Notes under the pieces: model-generated
Databases searched by the model: none
What the model was told of the DNA's origin: nothing
Seen by the model: only the letters and a program-made list of their open reading frames with translations
Assembly (NCBI GenBank): GCA_934394565.1
Contig: CAKRQV010000002.1
Coordinates: forward strand, 62,001-126,000
DNA: 64,000 nucleotides
From: an uncultured Lachnospiraceae bacterium
GTDB lineage: Bacteria; Bacillota; Clostridia; Lachnospirales; Lachnospiraceae
Reading direction: 5' to 3'
Made by a program: the position numbers and the translations under genes
Shown here: positions 50,329-58,506 of the stretch, one piece after another
How the letters are laid out: every line of letters begins with the position of its first letter
How positions within the stretch are numbered: the stretch's first letter is position 1

Positions 50329-52065
50329 TTAGGCAGCTTTTTTGTGCTTTCCAGTCAGGGTCTGGATACCTTCGATAACCAGTACAACAGCCAGAATGAT
50401 CAGCAGAACGCCCAGGATGGACTGTGCGTAAGCGCCCCAATCTGCTGTACCTGCACTGATCAGACCAACCTGGTTCTTGATGGTCAGGCACAGAGATGCG
50501 ATCGTAACAACGATCATGAAAGCCATCGGCAGAAGGAACATCTTGTTGTTCTTTCCTGCATTACTAAGCCATGTAGCAACAGCCAGAAGGCCGATACCTG
50601 CCAGCAGCTGGTTAGCAGCGCCGAACAGACCCCAAATCTTGGAGTAACCTGTCATACCAAGGATAATACCAAGAACTACAGTCAGAATAGTTGCAAAGTA
50701 CGGATTAACCATAACTTTCTTCCATCCCTCTTTGATGTCCTTCGGTGTCTGTCCCGGCTCAAGCCAGAACTCCTGGAACATGAAACGTGCAAGACGTGTA
50801 GCTGTATCCAGAGAAGTCAGGCAGAAAGCGGAATATGTAAGAACGAGCAGAGTTCTTAATACATTTACAGCACCCTGTCCAAACATGGAGTACATGTTGG
50901 CGATACCACCACCGAAGATAGCTGTTGCACCTGTCAGTGCAGAATCCGGGTTAGCTGCATTGTACTTGTAAGCGAAGTTGATCGCGCAGATCGTTACAAC
51001 AGCCAGTACACACTCCAGAAGCATACCACCGTAAGCGATCGGTTTGGCATCTGTCTCTTTATCCAGCTGTTTGGATGTGGTACCGGAGGAAACCAGTGAA
51101 TGGAAACCGGAAATAGCACCACAGGCTACTGTTGTAAACAGTACCGGGAACATATACTGTACACCGTTTCCGTTATCTACAGCGAAGCTTGTGACAGCCG
51201 GAAGTCCGTCTGCACCACCCAGCTGAGCATGGGAAAGGATAACACCCACCAGAGCTACAGCCATCATTGCATAAAGCAGGAAGGAGCTCAGGTAATCACG
51301 CGGCTGCAGCAGGATCCATACCGGAGTAACGGATGCAACTGCAATGTAGATACCAACGATGATCATCCATGTCTTTGTTGTCAGGTAGATCGGATGGAAG
51401 TTCATACCAACAGCCATGATCACAACGATAGCGATCACACCGACGACAGATGCGATACTCATCGGTACGTTACGACGGTATACGCAGAAACCAAACACGA
51501 TAGCGATCAGGATGAACAGAACGGAAACCATGGCAACGGATGCCTGTGTACCGCTGGCTGCTACATCGATAGCGCCTGTAGCTTCATCAACAGTAGCACC
51601 GAATGTAGATGCAACGATAGATGCGAATGCAGCTACAACCAGGATCAGTGTCAGGTAAGAGAAAATAATGAACAGACGTTTTGCACGACGGCTCATGTTA
51701 GCGGAAATAACCTCACCGATGGACTGTCCATCATGACGGATGGATGCGAACAGGGCACCAAAGTCATGCGCACCACCGAAGAAGATACCACCGATCAGGA
51801 CCCATAAAGTTACAGGCAGCCATCCAAACATAGCTGCACCGATCGGGCCGGTGATCGGGCCTGCACCTGCGATAGATGAGAAATGATGTCCCATCAGAAC
51901 CGGTGCCTTTGCCGGAACATAGTCAACACCGTCTTCCATTCTGTGTGCCGGTGTCGGCTGGTTACTTTCACCTACACCCCACTGTTTGCAGAGCCATCCA
52001 CCGTAGAAGATGTAACCGCAAACAAGGACTGCGATGCAGATGATCAAGAGTACTAATGAATTCAT
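50329..52065 (-). CDS. cstA: CstA-family peptide/pyruvate transporter
   Basis: 578 residues with about fifteen membrane helices. Family motifs are YVPAKAPVLMGHHFSSIAGAGPITGPIGAAMFGW and GAHDFGALFASIRHDGQSIGEVI near the N-terminus. CstA/BtsT-type proteins import peptides or pyruvate during carbon limitation. It is shorter than E. coli CstA (701). It starts 24 bases after the stop of an unidentified 167-residue gene, probably in one operon. Confidence 0.94.
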   Translation of the reverse strand: MNSLVLLIICIAVLVCGYIFYGGWLCKQWGVGESNQPTPAHRMEDGVDYVPAKAPVLMGHHFSSIAGAGPITGPIGAAMFGWLPVTLWVLIGGIFFGGAHDFGALFASIRHDGQSIGEVISANMSRRAKRLFIIFSYLTLILVVAAFASIVASTFGATVDEATGAIDVAASGTQASVAMVSVLFILIAIVFGFCVYRRNVPMSIASVVGVIAIVVIMAVGMNFHPIYLTTKTWMIIVGIYIAVASVTPVWILLQPRDYLSSFLLYAMMAVALVGVILSHAQLGGADGLPAVTSFAVDNGNGVQYMFPVLFTTVACGAISGFHSLVSSGTTSKQLDKETDAKPIAYGGMLLECVLAVVTICAINFAYKYNAANPDSALTGATAIFGGGIANMYSMFGQGAVNVLRTLLVLTYSAFCLTSLDTATRLARFMFQEFWLEPGQTPKDIKEGWKKVMVNPYFATILTVVLGIILGMTGYSKIWGLFGAANQLLAGIGLLAVATWLSNAGKNNKMFLLPMAFMIVVTIASLCLTIKNQVGLISAGTADWGAYAQSILGVLLIILAVVLVIEGIQTLTGKHKKAA

Positions 52066-52089
52066 AGTAAGCCTCCCTTTTCTTCCTTA

Positions 52090-52593
52090 TTATCTTAATA
52101 TTTTTTTCAATAATTTCACTGCATTTCTGCTGATACCATTTCCCTCGATCCTGTCGCTGCCGACCTCGACTAAAATGGTATGCAGGTCCATCCATCCATG
52201 CAATGAAAATTTGAAACTTTTGTGAAAGCGGCATTTTTTCAATGCCTTACGGGCATCCTCATCACAGCTGTCGCAGACAAATACAGCAACGACATTGCTG
52301 TTCATATGACCAGGACCGACGTTGATCTTTTTTAATCCCTCATCCCTGGCCCAATCACTGTACATTTCAAAATCTGCCAGTGTCAGATGCTCAAATTCAA
52401 AAAGATAGAGGAATTCTTCGCTGTCCGCAGACCACAGATTGGCTTTTCTGGATACGACATACTTCTCCGTATGCTGAAAAAACTCACAGAGAGCTGTGAG
52501 CGGTCTGTGTTCATCTTCGAACCTCGTAACATTATAATAGACGCTGTAGCTTTTTAACATGCGCTCGATCGCGTCTGTTCTGTTGTATTTCAT
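52090..52593 (-). CDS. Conserved hypothetical protein upstream of cstA
   Basis: 167 residues, no signal peptide or membrane helix. Features: a Tyr/Phe-rich N-half (LKSYSVYYNVTRFEDEHRP), VVSRKANLWSADSEEFLYLFEFEHL, and VVAVFVCDSCDEDARKALKKCRFHKSFKFSLHGWMD with two cysteines. I do not recognise a named family. Its tight linkage to cstA suggests an accessory or regulatory role in the same nutrient response. Confidence 0.65.
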   Translation of the reverse strand: MKYNRTDAIERMLKSYSVYYNVTRFEDEHRPLTALCEFFQHTEKYVVSRKANLWSADSEEFLYLFEFEHLTLADFEMYSDWARDEGLKKINVGPGHMNSNVVAVFVCDSCDEDARKALKKCRFHKSFKFSLHGWMDLHTILVEVGSDRIEGNGISRNAVKLLKKILR

Positions 52594-52627
52594 CTAATAA
52601 CCTCATATCCCTTTTTTTAACTGCTAC

Positions 52628-52656
52628 ACTATACCACGCTAAAACCATAAATTCAA
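52628..52656 (-). promoter_or_regulatory. Promoter of the hypothetical-cstA operon
   Basis: TTGAAT and TATAGT 17 bases apart on the minus strand, about 35 bases before the first start codon. The AT-rich region upstream holds nothing else I can name. Confidence 0.7.
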
Positions 52657-52778
52657 TAGATTAGTTTTGACTATCTTAGTATTTCTTTATATTTTTTTAA
52701 GAATTAATGATATTGTAATATTTTTGTAGTGTTTTGTTAATTTATGTCGATTTTTATCTACTTTTCAAGTCAGTACAT

Positions 52779-52808
52779 GAGCCTGTGTCATTTTGCTCAC
52801 ACAGGCTC
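52779..52808. other. Perfect 10-bp stem-loop after the 58-residue gene
   Basis: GAGCCTGTGT and its complement around a 10-base loop; no T-run follows on either strand. It may stabilise the 3' end of the upstream minus-strand transcript. Confidence 0.5.
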
Positions 52809-52849
52809 AAAGCAGCATACTATAGACGGTTTTATCATTTTTTAACTAC

Positions 52850-53026
52850 CTACATCTGATGACGGACGATGCGGTATTCATCGTTATTCTGGTAATACGG
52901 GCACTCTTTCATATGCCCGGATATAAGACGTCCAAAATCATCTTCGTCCATATTGACATCGCATTCGTAGAAGTCTTCTTCTTCATCATATACATAGTTG
53001 GCACAGGTGTCACAGGTATTTGCCAT
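52850..53026 (-). CDS. Small Cys-containing acidic protein (DUF6472-like)
   Basis: 58 residues: MANTCDTCANYVYDEEEDFYECDVNMDEDDF is followed by CPYYQNNDEYRIVRHQM. Five cysteines, including a CDTC pair, suggest a small metal-binding fold, and the rest is strongly acidic. AGGAGG lies before the ATG. The pattern agrees with a family I recall as common in Lachnospiraceae; its function is unknown. Too short for many gene finders but well supported by its ribosome site and composition. Confidence 0.75.
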   Translation of the reverse strand: MANTCDTCANYVYDEEEDFYECDVNMDEDDFGRLISGHMKECPYYQNNDEYRIVRHQM

Positions 53027-53105
53027 GAATTATCCTCCTGTTTTTAAATTTAAACAAATTTGGACTTGCTTTTTTTCGGATTTACGATATAATAATTTAG
53101 GTCAA

Positions 53106-53178
53106 GCCGATATAGCACAGCAGGTAGTGCGACGCACTCGTAATGCGTAGGTCAGCGGTTCGAATCCGCTTATCGGCT
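53106..53178 (+). tRNA. tRNA-Thr (anticodon CGU)
   Basis: A 73-base cloverleaf: acceptor GCCGATA/TATCGGC with discriminator T; D-arm with CAGGTAG; anticodon stem ACGCA/TGCGT with loop CTCGTAA (anticodon CGT); and a T-arm with GTTCGAATC. CCA is not encoded. A T7 run follows, acting as terminator. Confidence 0.95.
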
Positions 53179-53189
53179 TTATTTTTTTG

Positions 53190-53233
53190 TCGCGATAACT
53201 TGAGAAACTCGCGGAGCGTGTTTCTCATAGTTT
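53190..53233 (+). repeat. Terminator-linked repeat, 3' half only (copy D')
   Basis: It matches the last ~44 bases of the dispersed element (CGCGATAACTTGAGAAACTCGCGGAGCGTG and on to TTTCTCATAG). It directly follows the T-run behind tRNA-Thr, in the same orientation as the full copy 50 bases later. Confidence 0.8.
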
Positions 53234-53237
53234 TGTC

Positions 53238-53276
53238 AAAAAATGAGGTCCGGTGGTCGCCGGACCTCATTTTTTT
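53238..53276 (+). terminator. Strong stem-loop between two repeat copies
   Basis: AAAAAATGAGGTCCGG and its full complement around a 6-base loop; the exit is T7 on plus. It separates the half copy D' from the full copy D and probably terminates transcription from the tRNA gene. Confidence 0.85.
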
Positions 53277-53279
53277 CAT

Positions 53280-53373
53280 TTACGCGAGCAACGAGCCAAA
53301 GTCCATGCTTGCATGAGACCTTGGCGACTGCCGCGATAACTTGAGAAACTCGCGGAACGTGTTTCTCATAGTT
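53280..53373 (+). repeat. Dispersed terminator-linked repeat, copy D
   Basis: Full-length copy, plus-oriented: TTACGCGAGCAACGAGCC at the 5' end directly behind a terminator T-run, first hairpin GCCAAAGTC/GACCTTGGC, linker ACTGCCGCGATAA, second hairpin GAGAAAC/GTTTCTC, end at ATAGTT. Confidence 0.9.
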
Positions 53374-53379
53374 ATTCGA

Positions 53380-53829
53380 TTACAGATCTACCTTACCTGT
53401 GATCTCGCCATTTACAACGTAGTAAGCTGCGTTATCTTCCGGTTTGATGTAAAGCTGCAGGTTCTTCAGGGCTGTCAGCTTGTGGCCGGCTTCGATGAAG
53501 GAAGCTTCTACTTTCTCCAGGATCTCGCTCTGTTTGTACTCATTACCGTTTACCTGTACATAGGTCTCTTTCAGCGCCTGTCTTGCATACTCTTTTTTAG
53601 CGGTTTTCTTTACGGATGCAGCTGTCTCTTTTACAGTTTTGGCTGTCTCTTTGGCAGCTTTTTTTGCAACTGTGCTGGTCTCTTTGGCTGTTTCTTTGAC
53701 AGTCTCGGCTGTCTCTTTGGCAGCTTTCTTTGCGACCGTTGTTGTTTCTTTTGCCGCCTGTTTTACAACTTCAGCTGTTTTCTTTGCACCTTCTTTGACT
53801 GCGTTTGTATTTACGGTTTTCTTTACCAT
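53380..53829 (-). CDS. Lys/Ala/Thr-repeat protein with DUF6465-like C-terminus
   Basis: 149 residues. Residues ~10-78 are a repeat-built, highly basic and Ala/Thr-rich helix: AKETTTVAKKAAKETAETVKETA recurs at about 23-residue spacing (second copy AKETSTVAKKAAKETAKTV), histone-H1- or LEA-like. Residues ~85-149 form a compact domain (YVQVNGNEYKQSEILEKVEASFIEAGHKL ... ALKNLQLYIKPEDNAAYYVVNGEITGKVDL). Similar proteins are frequent in Lachnospiraceae. Nucleoid or polyanion binding is plausible from composition only. Confidence 0.8.
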   Translation of the reverse strand: MVKKTVNTNAVKEGAKKTAEVVKQAAKETTTVAKKAAKETAETVKETAKETSTVAKKAAKETAKTVKETAASVKKTAKKEYARQALKETYVQVNGNEYKQSEILEKVEASFIEAGHKLTALKNLQLYIKPEDNAAYYVVNGEITGKVDL

Positions 53830-53864
53830 AGTTTTACCCTCCTGGTCTTTATTTATATTCGCTT

Positions 53865-54110
53865 TTAGCAGAGGTAATCAATAATTCCACAAATAGCGTC
53901 TTTCTCATCGGGACCTTCGGCTGTTATCGTAAGTTCGGTCCCTGCCTGCGGATTCAAAGACATCACGCCAAGGATACTTTTGGCATTCAGTCTGGTCTCA
54001 CCACTTATGATCGTGATGTGGCTGTCATACTTGCAGGCGATCTGCACAAGATTAGCCAGTGAGTGTTCTTTTTCGATGCTGTGCGATATGATTACTTTCT
54101 GTTCTTTCAT
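53865..54110 (-). CDS. HPr-family protein lacking the phosphorylatable histidine
   Basis: 81 residues of the HPr/Crh fold. The C-terminal half is well conserved: LNAKSILGVMSLNPQAGTELTITAEGPDEKDAI, with the Ser46-equivalent in AKSILGV. At the N-terminal active-site loop the normal HARPA is replaced by KEHSLAN, so the PTS His15 position appears to be Lys. This resembles Crh, which is regulated only through serine phosphorylation. AGGAG precedes the chosen ATG; the longer frame upstream has no support. A canonical promoter lies 30 bases upstream. Confidence 0.85.
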   Translation of the reverse strand: MKEQKVIISHSIEKEHSLANLVQIACKYDSHITIISGETRLNAKSILGVMSLNPQAGTELTITAEGPDEKDAICGIIDYLC

Positions 54111-54140
54111 ATTGATCACTCCTATTCTGCTGACATTTGC

Positions 54141-54169
54141 ATAGTAGTTCATGAACCAAAAAAAGTCAA
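54141..54169 (-). promoter_or_regulatory. Promoter of the HPr-like gene with palindromic spacer
   Basis: TTGACT and TACTAT 17 bases apart on the minus strand. The spacer contains GTTCATGAAC, a perfect 10-bp palindrome in the position of an operator. Confidence 0.6.
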
Positions 54170-54362
54170 CTTCTCCACATTTTTCCAATTCACTCCCGTT
54201 TGGTAACTTCTCTGGATAAAATGCCTGTCTTGTCACCTGAACACCTGGTAGAATGGTCGGCTTTTCCGAAGATACACCCGGATTCTTGCAGGCACTTTTG
54301 GCATTGTGCCCGAAATCTTTATGATTTTCAGGATTTTTTCATCATTTTATTTTATCGACATT

Positions 54363-55601
54363 TTATGACAATTTGTGCAGAAACAGGCCACTTCGAAGTT
54401 TTGGTTCAAACCAGGTAGACTTTGGCGGCATCAGACGCCCGGCATCAGCCACGGCAAACAATTCGCTGATATCTGTCGGATACATAGAGAAAGCCACTTT
54501 TCCATCAGCATGTACTCTTCTTTCCAGTTCTCCCAGTCCACGGATACCGCCTACAAAATCAATCCTTGGATCTGTTTTGGGATCCGTGATGGCAAACAAA
54601 GGTTCCAGGATCTCCTTCTGCAGAATAGAAACATCCAGTCCCTCTACAGGATCTGCACTCTGATACTCCGGTTTGATGTTCAGTCGATACCAGCCAGTGG
54701 CATCGTACATCCCAAATTCGCCCTTGACTGTCGGATGTACCGGTTCTGTAAACGGACCGCTGACCTCACATTTTTTCTGTATATAGGCCATGCGGCTGTT
54801 ATGATCCGTACCGTTTTCATCCAGCAGTACACGGTTGTAATCCATGATCTTAAGTTCATTATCTGCAAACAGCACGGACAAAACGTAATTAAACTCTTCG
54901 CTGCCGTCATAGGACGGATGCTCGCTGCGGCGCTTTAACGCCACTTTGACTGCAGATGCACAGCGATGATGGCCATCGGCAATATAGACAGCGCCTATCT
55001 TTGCAAAGGCCTCTGTGACGGTCTGCATCTGTGTAGTGTCGGCAATGACCCAGACACGATGCCGGATGCCATCTTCAGATACAAAGTCTGCCTCAGCCGG
55101 TGTCTCTTTGACCGTTACAATCAGCCTGTGCAGCGTCTCGTTGGCATGATAGGCCAGGAAGATCGGTCCTGTCTGCATATCGGTCACATCGACATGGCAG
55201 ATACGATCCTGTTCCTTCTCTGCACGGGTATTCTCATGTTTTTTGATCGTATGGTCCAGATAATCATCTACCGAAGCGCAGGCCACAATGCCGGTCTGAC
55301 TGCGTCCATCCATGGTCAGCTCATACAGATAATAGCAAGGCATCTCATCCTGTACAAATTCTCCGGCTGCTATCCGCTGCTGCAAAATTTCTTTTGCCTT
55401 TTCATACACACAATCTGCATAGGTGTCTACACTGTCATCAAAGGCTGTCTCTGCCCGGTCAATACCCAGAAACGACAGTGGATTGGCTCTCACGATTTTC
55501 TTTGCTTCTGCCCTGTTGTATACATCATACGGCAGGGCTGCGATTTTTTCTGTCAGGTCTTTTCGCGGACGATAAGCCCGAAATGGTCTTACTGTTGCCA
55601 T
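54363..55601 (-). CDS. DUF1015-family protein linked to serine biosynthesis
   Basis: 412 residues matching DUF1015: the N-terminal VRPFRAYRPRKDLTEKIAALPYDVYNRAEAKKIV, the central KKHENTRAEKEQDRICHVDVTDMQTGPIFLAYH, and YIADGHHRCASAVKVALKR. The last motif resembles ParB-like serine kinases. It follows serC-serA on the same strand after a 195-base gap. No classical phosphoserine phosphatase (serB) is in the window. A role in the phosphoserine/serine step is therefore plausible but unproven. AGGAGAG precedes the ATG. Confidence 0.85.
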   Translation of the reverse strand: MATVRPFRAYRPRKDLTEKIAALPYDVYNRAEAKKIVRANPLSFLGIDRAETAFDDSVDTYADCVYEKAKEILQQRIAAGEFVQDEMPCYYLYELTMDGRSQTGIVACASVDDYLDHTIKKHENTRAEKEQDRICHVDVTDMQTGPIFLAYHANETLHRLIVTVKETPAEADFVSEDGIRHRVWVIADTTQMQTVTEAFAKIGAVYIADGHHRCASAVKVALKRRSEHPSYDGSEEFNYVLSVLFADNELKIMDYNRVLLDENGTDHNSRMAYIQKKCEVSGPFTEPVHPTVKGEFGMYDATGWYRLNIKPEYQSADPVEGLDVSILQKEILEPLFAITDPKTDPRIDFVGGIRGLGELERRVHADGKVAFSMYPTDISELFAVADAGRLMPPKSTWFEPKLRSGLFLHKLS

Positions 55602-55796
55602 CTTTCTCTCCTTTACGCTGCAGGAACCGTCACCTGCACTGGCTTTTCCATGTGAGGTAACGGAAAAAGGCCGCTCCCTCTACCGGAAGACAGCCCTGTC
55701 CCACTTTTTATCTGTATCGTTCCAGAGTCCGCCATATTTTGCAGGCTCCGCTTTGTTACCCTGGTCTATAAAAGGAAACTCCGGTAGAGCTTTCTT
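55602..55796 (-). other. Intergenic segment with a long-range inverted repeat (candidate structured RNA)
   Basis: Between serA and the DUF1015 gene, CTCTACCGGA (minus-strand 5' end, plus 55782-55791) is exactly complementary to TCCGGTAGAG ~95 bases downstream (plus 55677-55686). The enclosed bases are purine-rich with several short potential stems. I cannot match it to a riboswitch class. A 40-codon open frame begins inside (ATGGCGGACTCTGG) without a ribosome site and is probably not coding. Confidence 0.4.
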
Positions 55797-56960
55797 TTAT
55801 TTTACGATTCTTACTTTCAAAACATCCTCGATGGCAGACAGCTTTTCTACGACGTCCTCTGTCAGTACACTCTCTACATCGATAATCGTGTATGCATATT
55901 CACCCTTACTCTTGTTGGTCATGGTAGCGATGTTCATACCCATATCACCAAGGACCTTGGTAAACTTATTGATCATGTTGACCACGTTCTTATGGCAGAT
56001 CGTCACACGTCCGGCAGAGGTGCATACGCCGAAATCGCAGTCCGGATAATTTACGGAATGCTTGATATTACCATTTTCCATATAATCACGGATTTCCTGT
56101 ACGGCCATCTCGGCACAGTTATCCTCAGACTCGGCTGTGGAAGCACCCAGATGTGGTGTGATCAGGACATTCTCGGCACCGGCCACCGTCGGATTGGCAA
56201 AGTCTGATACATATTTTTTCACCTTACCGTTATGCAGTGCTTCTACAAGTGCTTTCTCATCTACAAGAAGATCTCTCGCATAGTTTAACAGAACAACGCC
56301 ATCCTTCATCATGTCAATGGCTTCCGCATCGATCATATTCTTTGTGCTGTCCATCAACGGTACATGGATCGTGATATAATCACACTCACGGTAGATATCC
56401 TCGACATTGTTGATATGCTTGATGGATCTGGACAGGTTCCATGCGGCATCGACAGAGATATACGGATCATATCCATATACTTCCATTCCCAGATGTACAG
56501 CAGCATTGGCCACTTTGACACCGATGGCACCAAGACCGATGATACCCAGCTTTTTACCGGCGATCTCGCAGCCTGCAAACTGTTTTTTCTGTTTTTCAGC
56601 CATTTTGCCGATATTATCCTCGTCCTTATTCTGGCGTACCCATTCAATACCACTGACAATATCACGGGAAGCTAAAAGCATGCCGGCGATGACCATCTCT
56701 TTTACACCATTGGCATTGGCACCCGGTGTATTAAAGACAACGATACCTTTGTCTGCACATTTGTCCAGCGGAATATTGTTGACACCTGCTCCGGCTCTGG
56801 CTACGCAGACCAGATTTTCCGGCAGATCAAGCTCATGCATGCTGGCACTTCTGACCAGGGCCGCCTGCGCTTCGTCCAGTGTATCAACCGCTTTGTAAAC
56901 GTCTGTAAAATGATCCGTTCCCACTTTGGAAATCGGATTCAGTGTGGTATATGTAAACAT
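55797..56960 (-). CDS. serA: D-3-phosphoglycerate dehydrogenase
   Basis: 387 residues. NAD-binding LGIIGLGAIGVKVANAAVHLG; catalytic Arg/Glu/His region (LVCVARAGAGVNNIP; LITPHLGASTAESEDNCA). A C-terminal ACT domain (VVNMINKFTKVLGDMGMNIATM) gives serine feedback. It oxidises 3-phosphoglycerate, the first serine step. Its ATG overlaps the serC stop by one base, so the two are translationally coupled. Confidence 0.95.
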   Translation of the reverse strand: MFTYTTLNPISKVGTDHFTDVYKAVDTLDEAQAALVRSASMHELDLPENLVCVARAGAGVNNIPLDKCADKGIVVFNTPGANANGVKEMVIAGMLLASRDIVSGIEWVRQNKDEDNIGKMAEKQKKQFAGCEIAGKKLGIIGLGAIGVKVANAAVHLGMEVYGYDPYISVDAAWNLSRSIKHINNVEDIYRECDYITIHVPLMDSTKNMIDAEAIDMMKDGVVLLNYARDLLVDEKALVEALHNGKVKKYVSDFANPTVAGAENVLITPHLGASTAESEDNCAEMAVQEIRDYMENGNIKHSVNYPDCDFGVCTSAGRVTICHKNVVNMINKFTKVLGDMGMNIATMTNKSKGEYAYTIIDVESVLTEDVVEKLSAIEDVLKVRIVK

Positions 56961-58042
56961 TATTTATTTTCCTCCTCGAATTTCTTCATGAATTCGACCA
57001 ACTTCTCTACACCTTCCATCGGCATAGCGTTATAAATGCTGGCACGCATGCCGCCAACGGTTCTGTGGCCTTTCAGGTTGACAAAACCGGCCTCTGTGGC
57101 TTCTTTGACAAATTTTGCATCCAGATCCTTGTCACCTGTGACAAACGGTACATTCATCAGGGAACGGTCCTCTTTGACAACGGTTCCTTTAAACATCTCG
57201 CTGCTGTCGAGGAAATCGTACAGGATCTTTGCCTTTTTCTCATTGCGCTCTTTCATAGCTTCCAGACCGCCCATTTTCTTGAGCCATTTGAAAACCTTGC
57301 CACATACATAGATACACCAGCAGTTCGGTGTATTGTACAGAGAATTGGCATCTGCGTGGGTCTTATATTTCATCATGGTCGGTGTACCCTCAAGTACATC
57401 GTCTGTGATCAGATCTTCACGGACAATAGCGATCACCATGCCGGCCGGGCCGACATTTTTCTGTACACCGCCGTAAACAATGGCAAATTTGGATACATCC
57501 AACGGCTCAGACAGGAAACAGGAAGACACATCGGCTACCAGATCCTTGCCCTTAGTGTTCGGCAGCTGTTTGTAAACCGTACCATAGATTGTATTGTTCA
57601 TGCAGATATAAACATAATCAGCATCCTCATCGATCGGCAGATCAGAGCAGTCCGGGATGTAAGAGAATGTCTTATCCTCGGAAGAAGCAATCTTAACGGC
57701 CTTGCCGTATTTGGAAGCCTCCTGGTAAGCTTTCTTAGCCCACTGACCTGTGACGATGTAATCAGCCACTTTGTTTTTCATCAGATTCATTGGAATCATG
57801 GCAAACTGTAAGGATGCGCCGCCCTGTAAAAACAGGACTTTGTAATTATCCGGAATGTGCATCAGATCGCGAAGATCTTTCTCCGCTTCTTTAATGATCT
57901 CGTCGAATACCTGTGAGCGGTGACTCATCTCCATAACGGACTGTCCACTGCCGTTGTAATCCAACAGCTCTTCCTGAATTTCTTTCAATACTTCCTCGGG
58001 CAGTACAGCCGGACCGGCTGAAAAATTGTACACTCTGCTCAT
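56960..58042 (-). CDS. serC: Phosphoserine aminotransferase
   Basis: 360 residues, PLP class V aminotransferase. The N-terminal YNFSAGPAVLPEEVLKEIQEELLDYNGSGQSVMEMSHRS is diagnostic; the PLP lysine lies in YGGVQKNVGPAGM. It makes phosphoserine from 3-phosphohydroxypyruvate and glutamate. It heads the serC-serA pair; AGGAGG-type site precedes the ATG. Confidence 0.96.
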   Translation of the reverse strand: MSRVYNFSAGPAVLPEEVLKEIQEELLDYNGSGQSVMEMSHRSQVFDEIIKEAEKDLRDLMHIPDNYKVLFLQGGASLQFAMIPMNLMKNKVADYIVTGQWAKKAYQEASKYGKAVKIASSEDKTFSYIPDCSDLPIDEDADYVYICMNNTIYGTVYKQLPNTKGKDLVADVSSCFLSEPLDVSKFAIVYGGVQKNVGPAGMVIAIVREDLITDDVLEGTPTMMKYKTHADANSLYNTPNCWCIYVCGKVFKWLKKMGGLEAMKERNEKKAKILYDFLDSSEMFKGTVVKEDRSLMNVPFVTGDKDLDAKFVKEATEAGFVNLKGHRTVGGMRASIYNAMPMEGVEKLVEFMKKFEEENK

Positions 58043-58125
58043 CTTCTCATATCCTCCTCAATCTTTTTTATGCTGCGTCTGTTCTATACCCTTCTTAAAG
58101 AGTAATGTAAATAGCGAGACCGCAT

Positions 58126-58154
58126 ATTATATCTGATATACCTTTTGTTTTTAA
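58126..58154 (-). promoter_or_regulatory. Candidate promoter of serC-serA
   Basis: A perfect TATAAT on the minus strand, with TTAAAA 17 bases upstream, about 85 bases before serC. The rest of the 460-base gap holds short AT-rich repeats, the dispersed repeat copy C and the ilvB terminator. Confidence 0.5.
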
Positions 58155-58372
58155 CACTTTATGCAAATTAATCTGTCTGACCACTTTTTCACATGCTAAA
58201 CAACCAAAGTACATCTTCCACGATTGTAAAACTTTTAACGATCCAGTGCAAGTCTATTTCTGCATTTTGTACAAAGAAATGTAGGTTTTTGCAAAGATAT
58301 GCACATTTTTTGCATGTTTTTACTTTTTTTCTGTCATTTTCCTGTGAAAAAGCTATGCTTTTGCAGACCCAT

Positions 58373-58467
58373 AACTATGAGAAACACGCTCCGCGAGTTT
58401 CTCATAGTTATCGCGGCAATCGCCAAGGGCCCGTGCAGGTACGGACTTTGGCTCGTTGCTCGCGTAA
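58373..58467 (-). repeat. Dispersed terminator-linked repeat, copy C
   Basis: On the minus strand it starts TTACGCGAGCAACGAGCC a few bases after the ilvB terminator and ends with the perfect hairpin AACTATGAGAAAC / GTTTCTCATAGTT around a CGCGGAGCGT loop. It is the cleanest copy and close to consensus. Confidence 0.92.
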
Positions 58468-58471
58468 CTAA

Positions 58472-58499
58472 AAAGACTGCTCCGAAACAGAGCAGTCTT
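58472..58499 (-). terminator. ilvB terminator
   Basis: AAGACTGCT and its complement around CTGTTTCGG give a 9-bp stem followed by TTTTTAG on the minus strand, just past the ilvB stop codon. Confidence 0.85.
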
Positions 58500-58506
58500 C
58501 ACCTGT

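Noticed and set aside
13735..58467. Repeats as a possible CRISPR array
   Set aside because: The copies are tens of kb apart with no regular spacers and no cas genes; they are a dispersed element.
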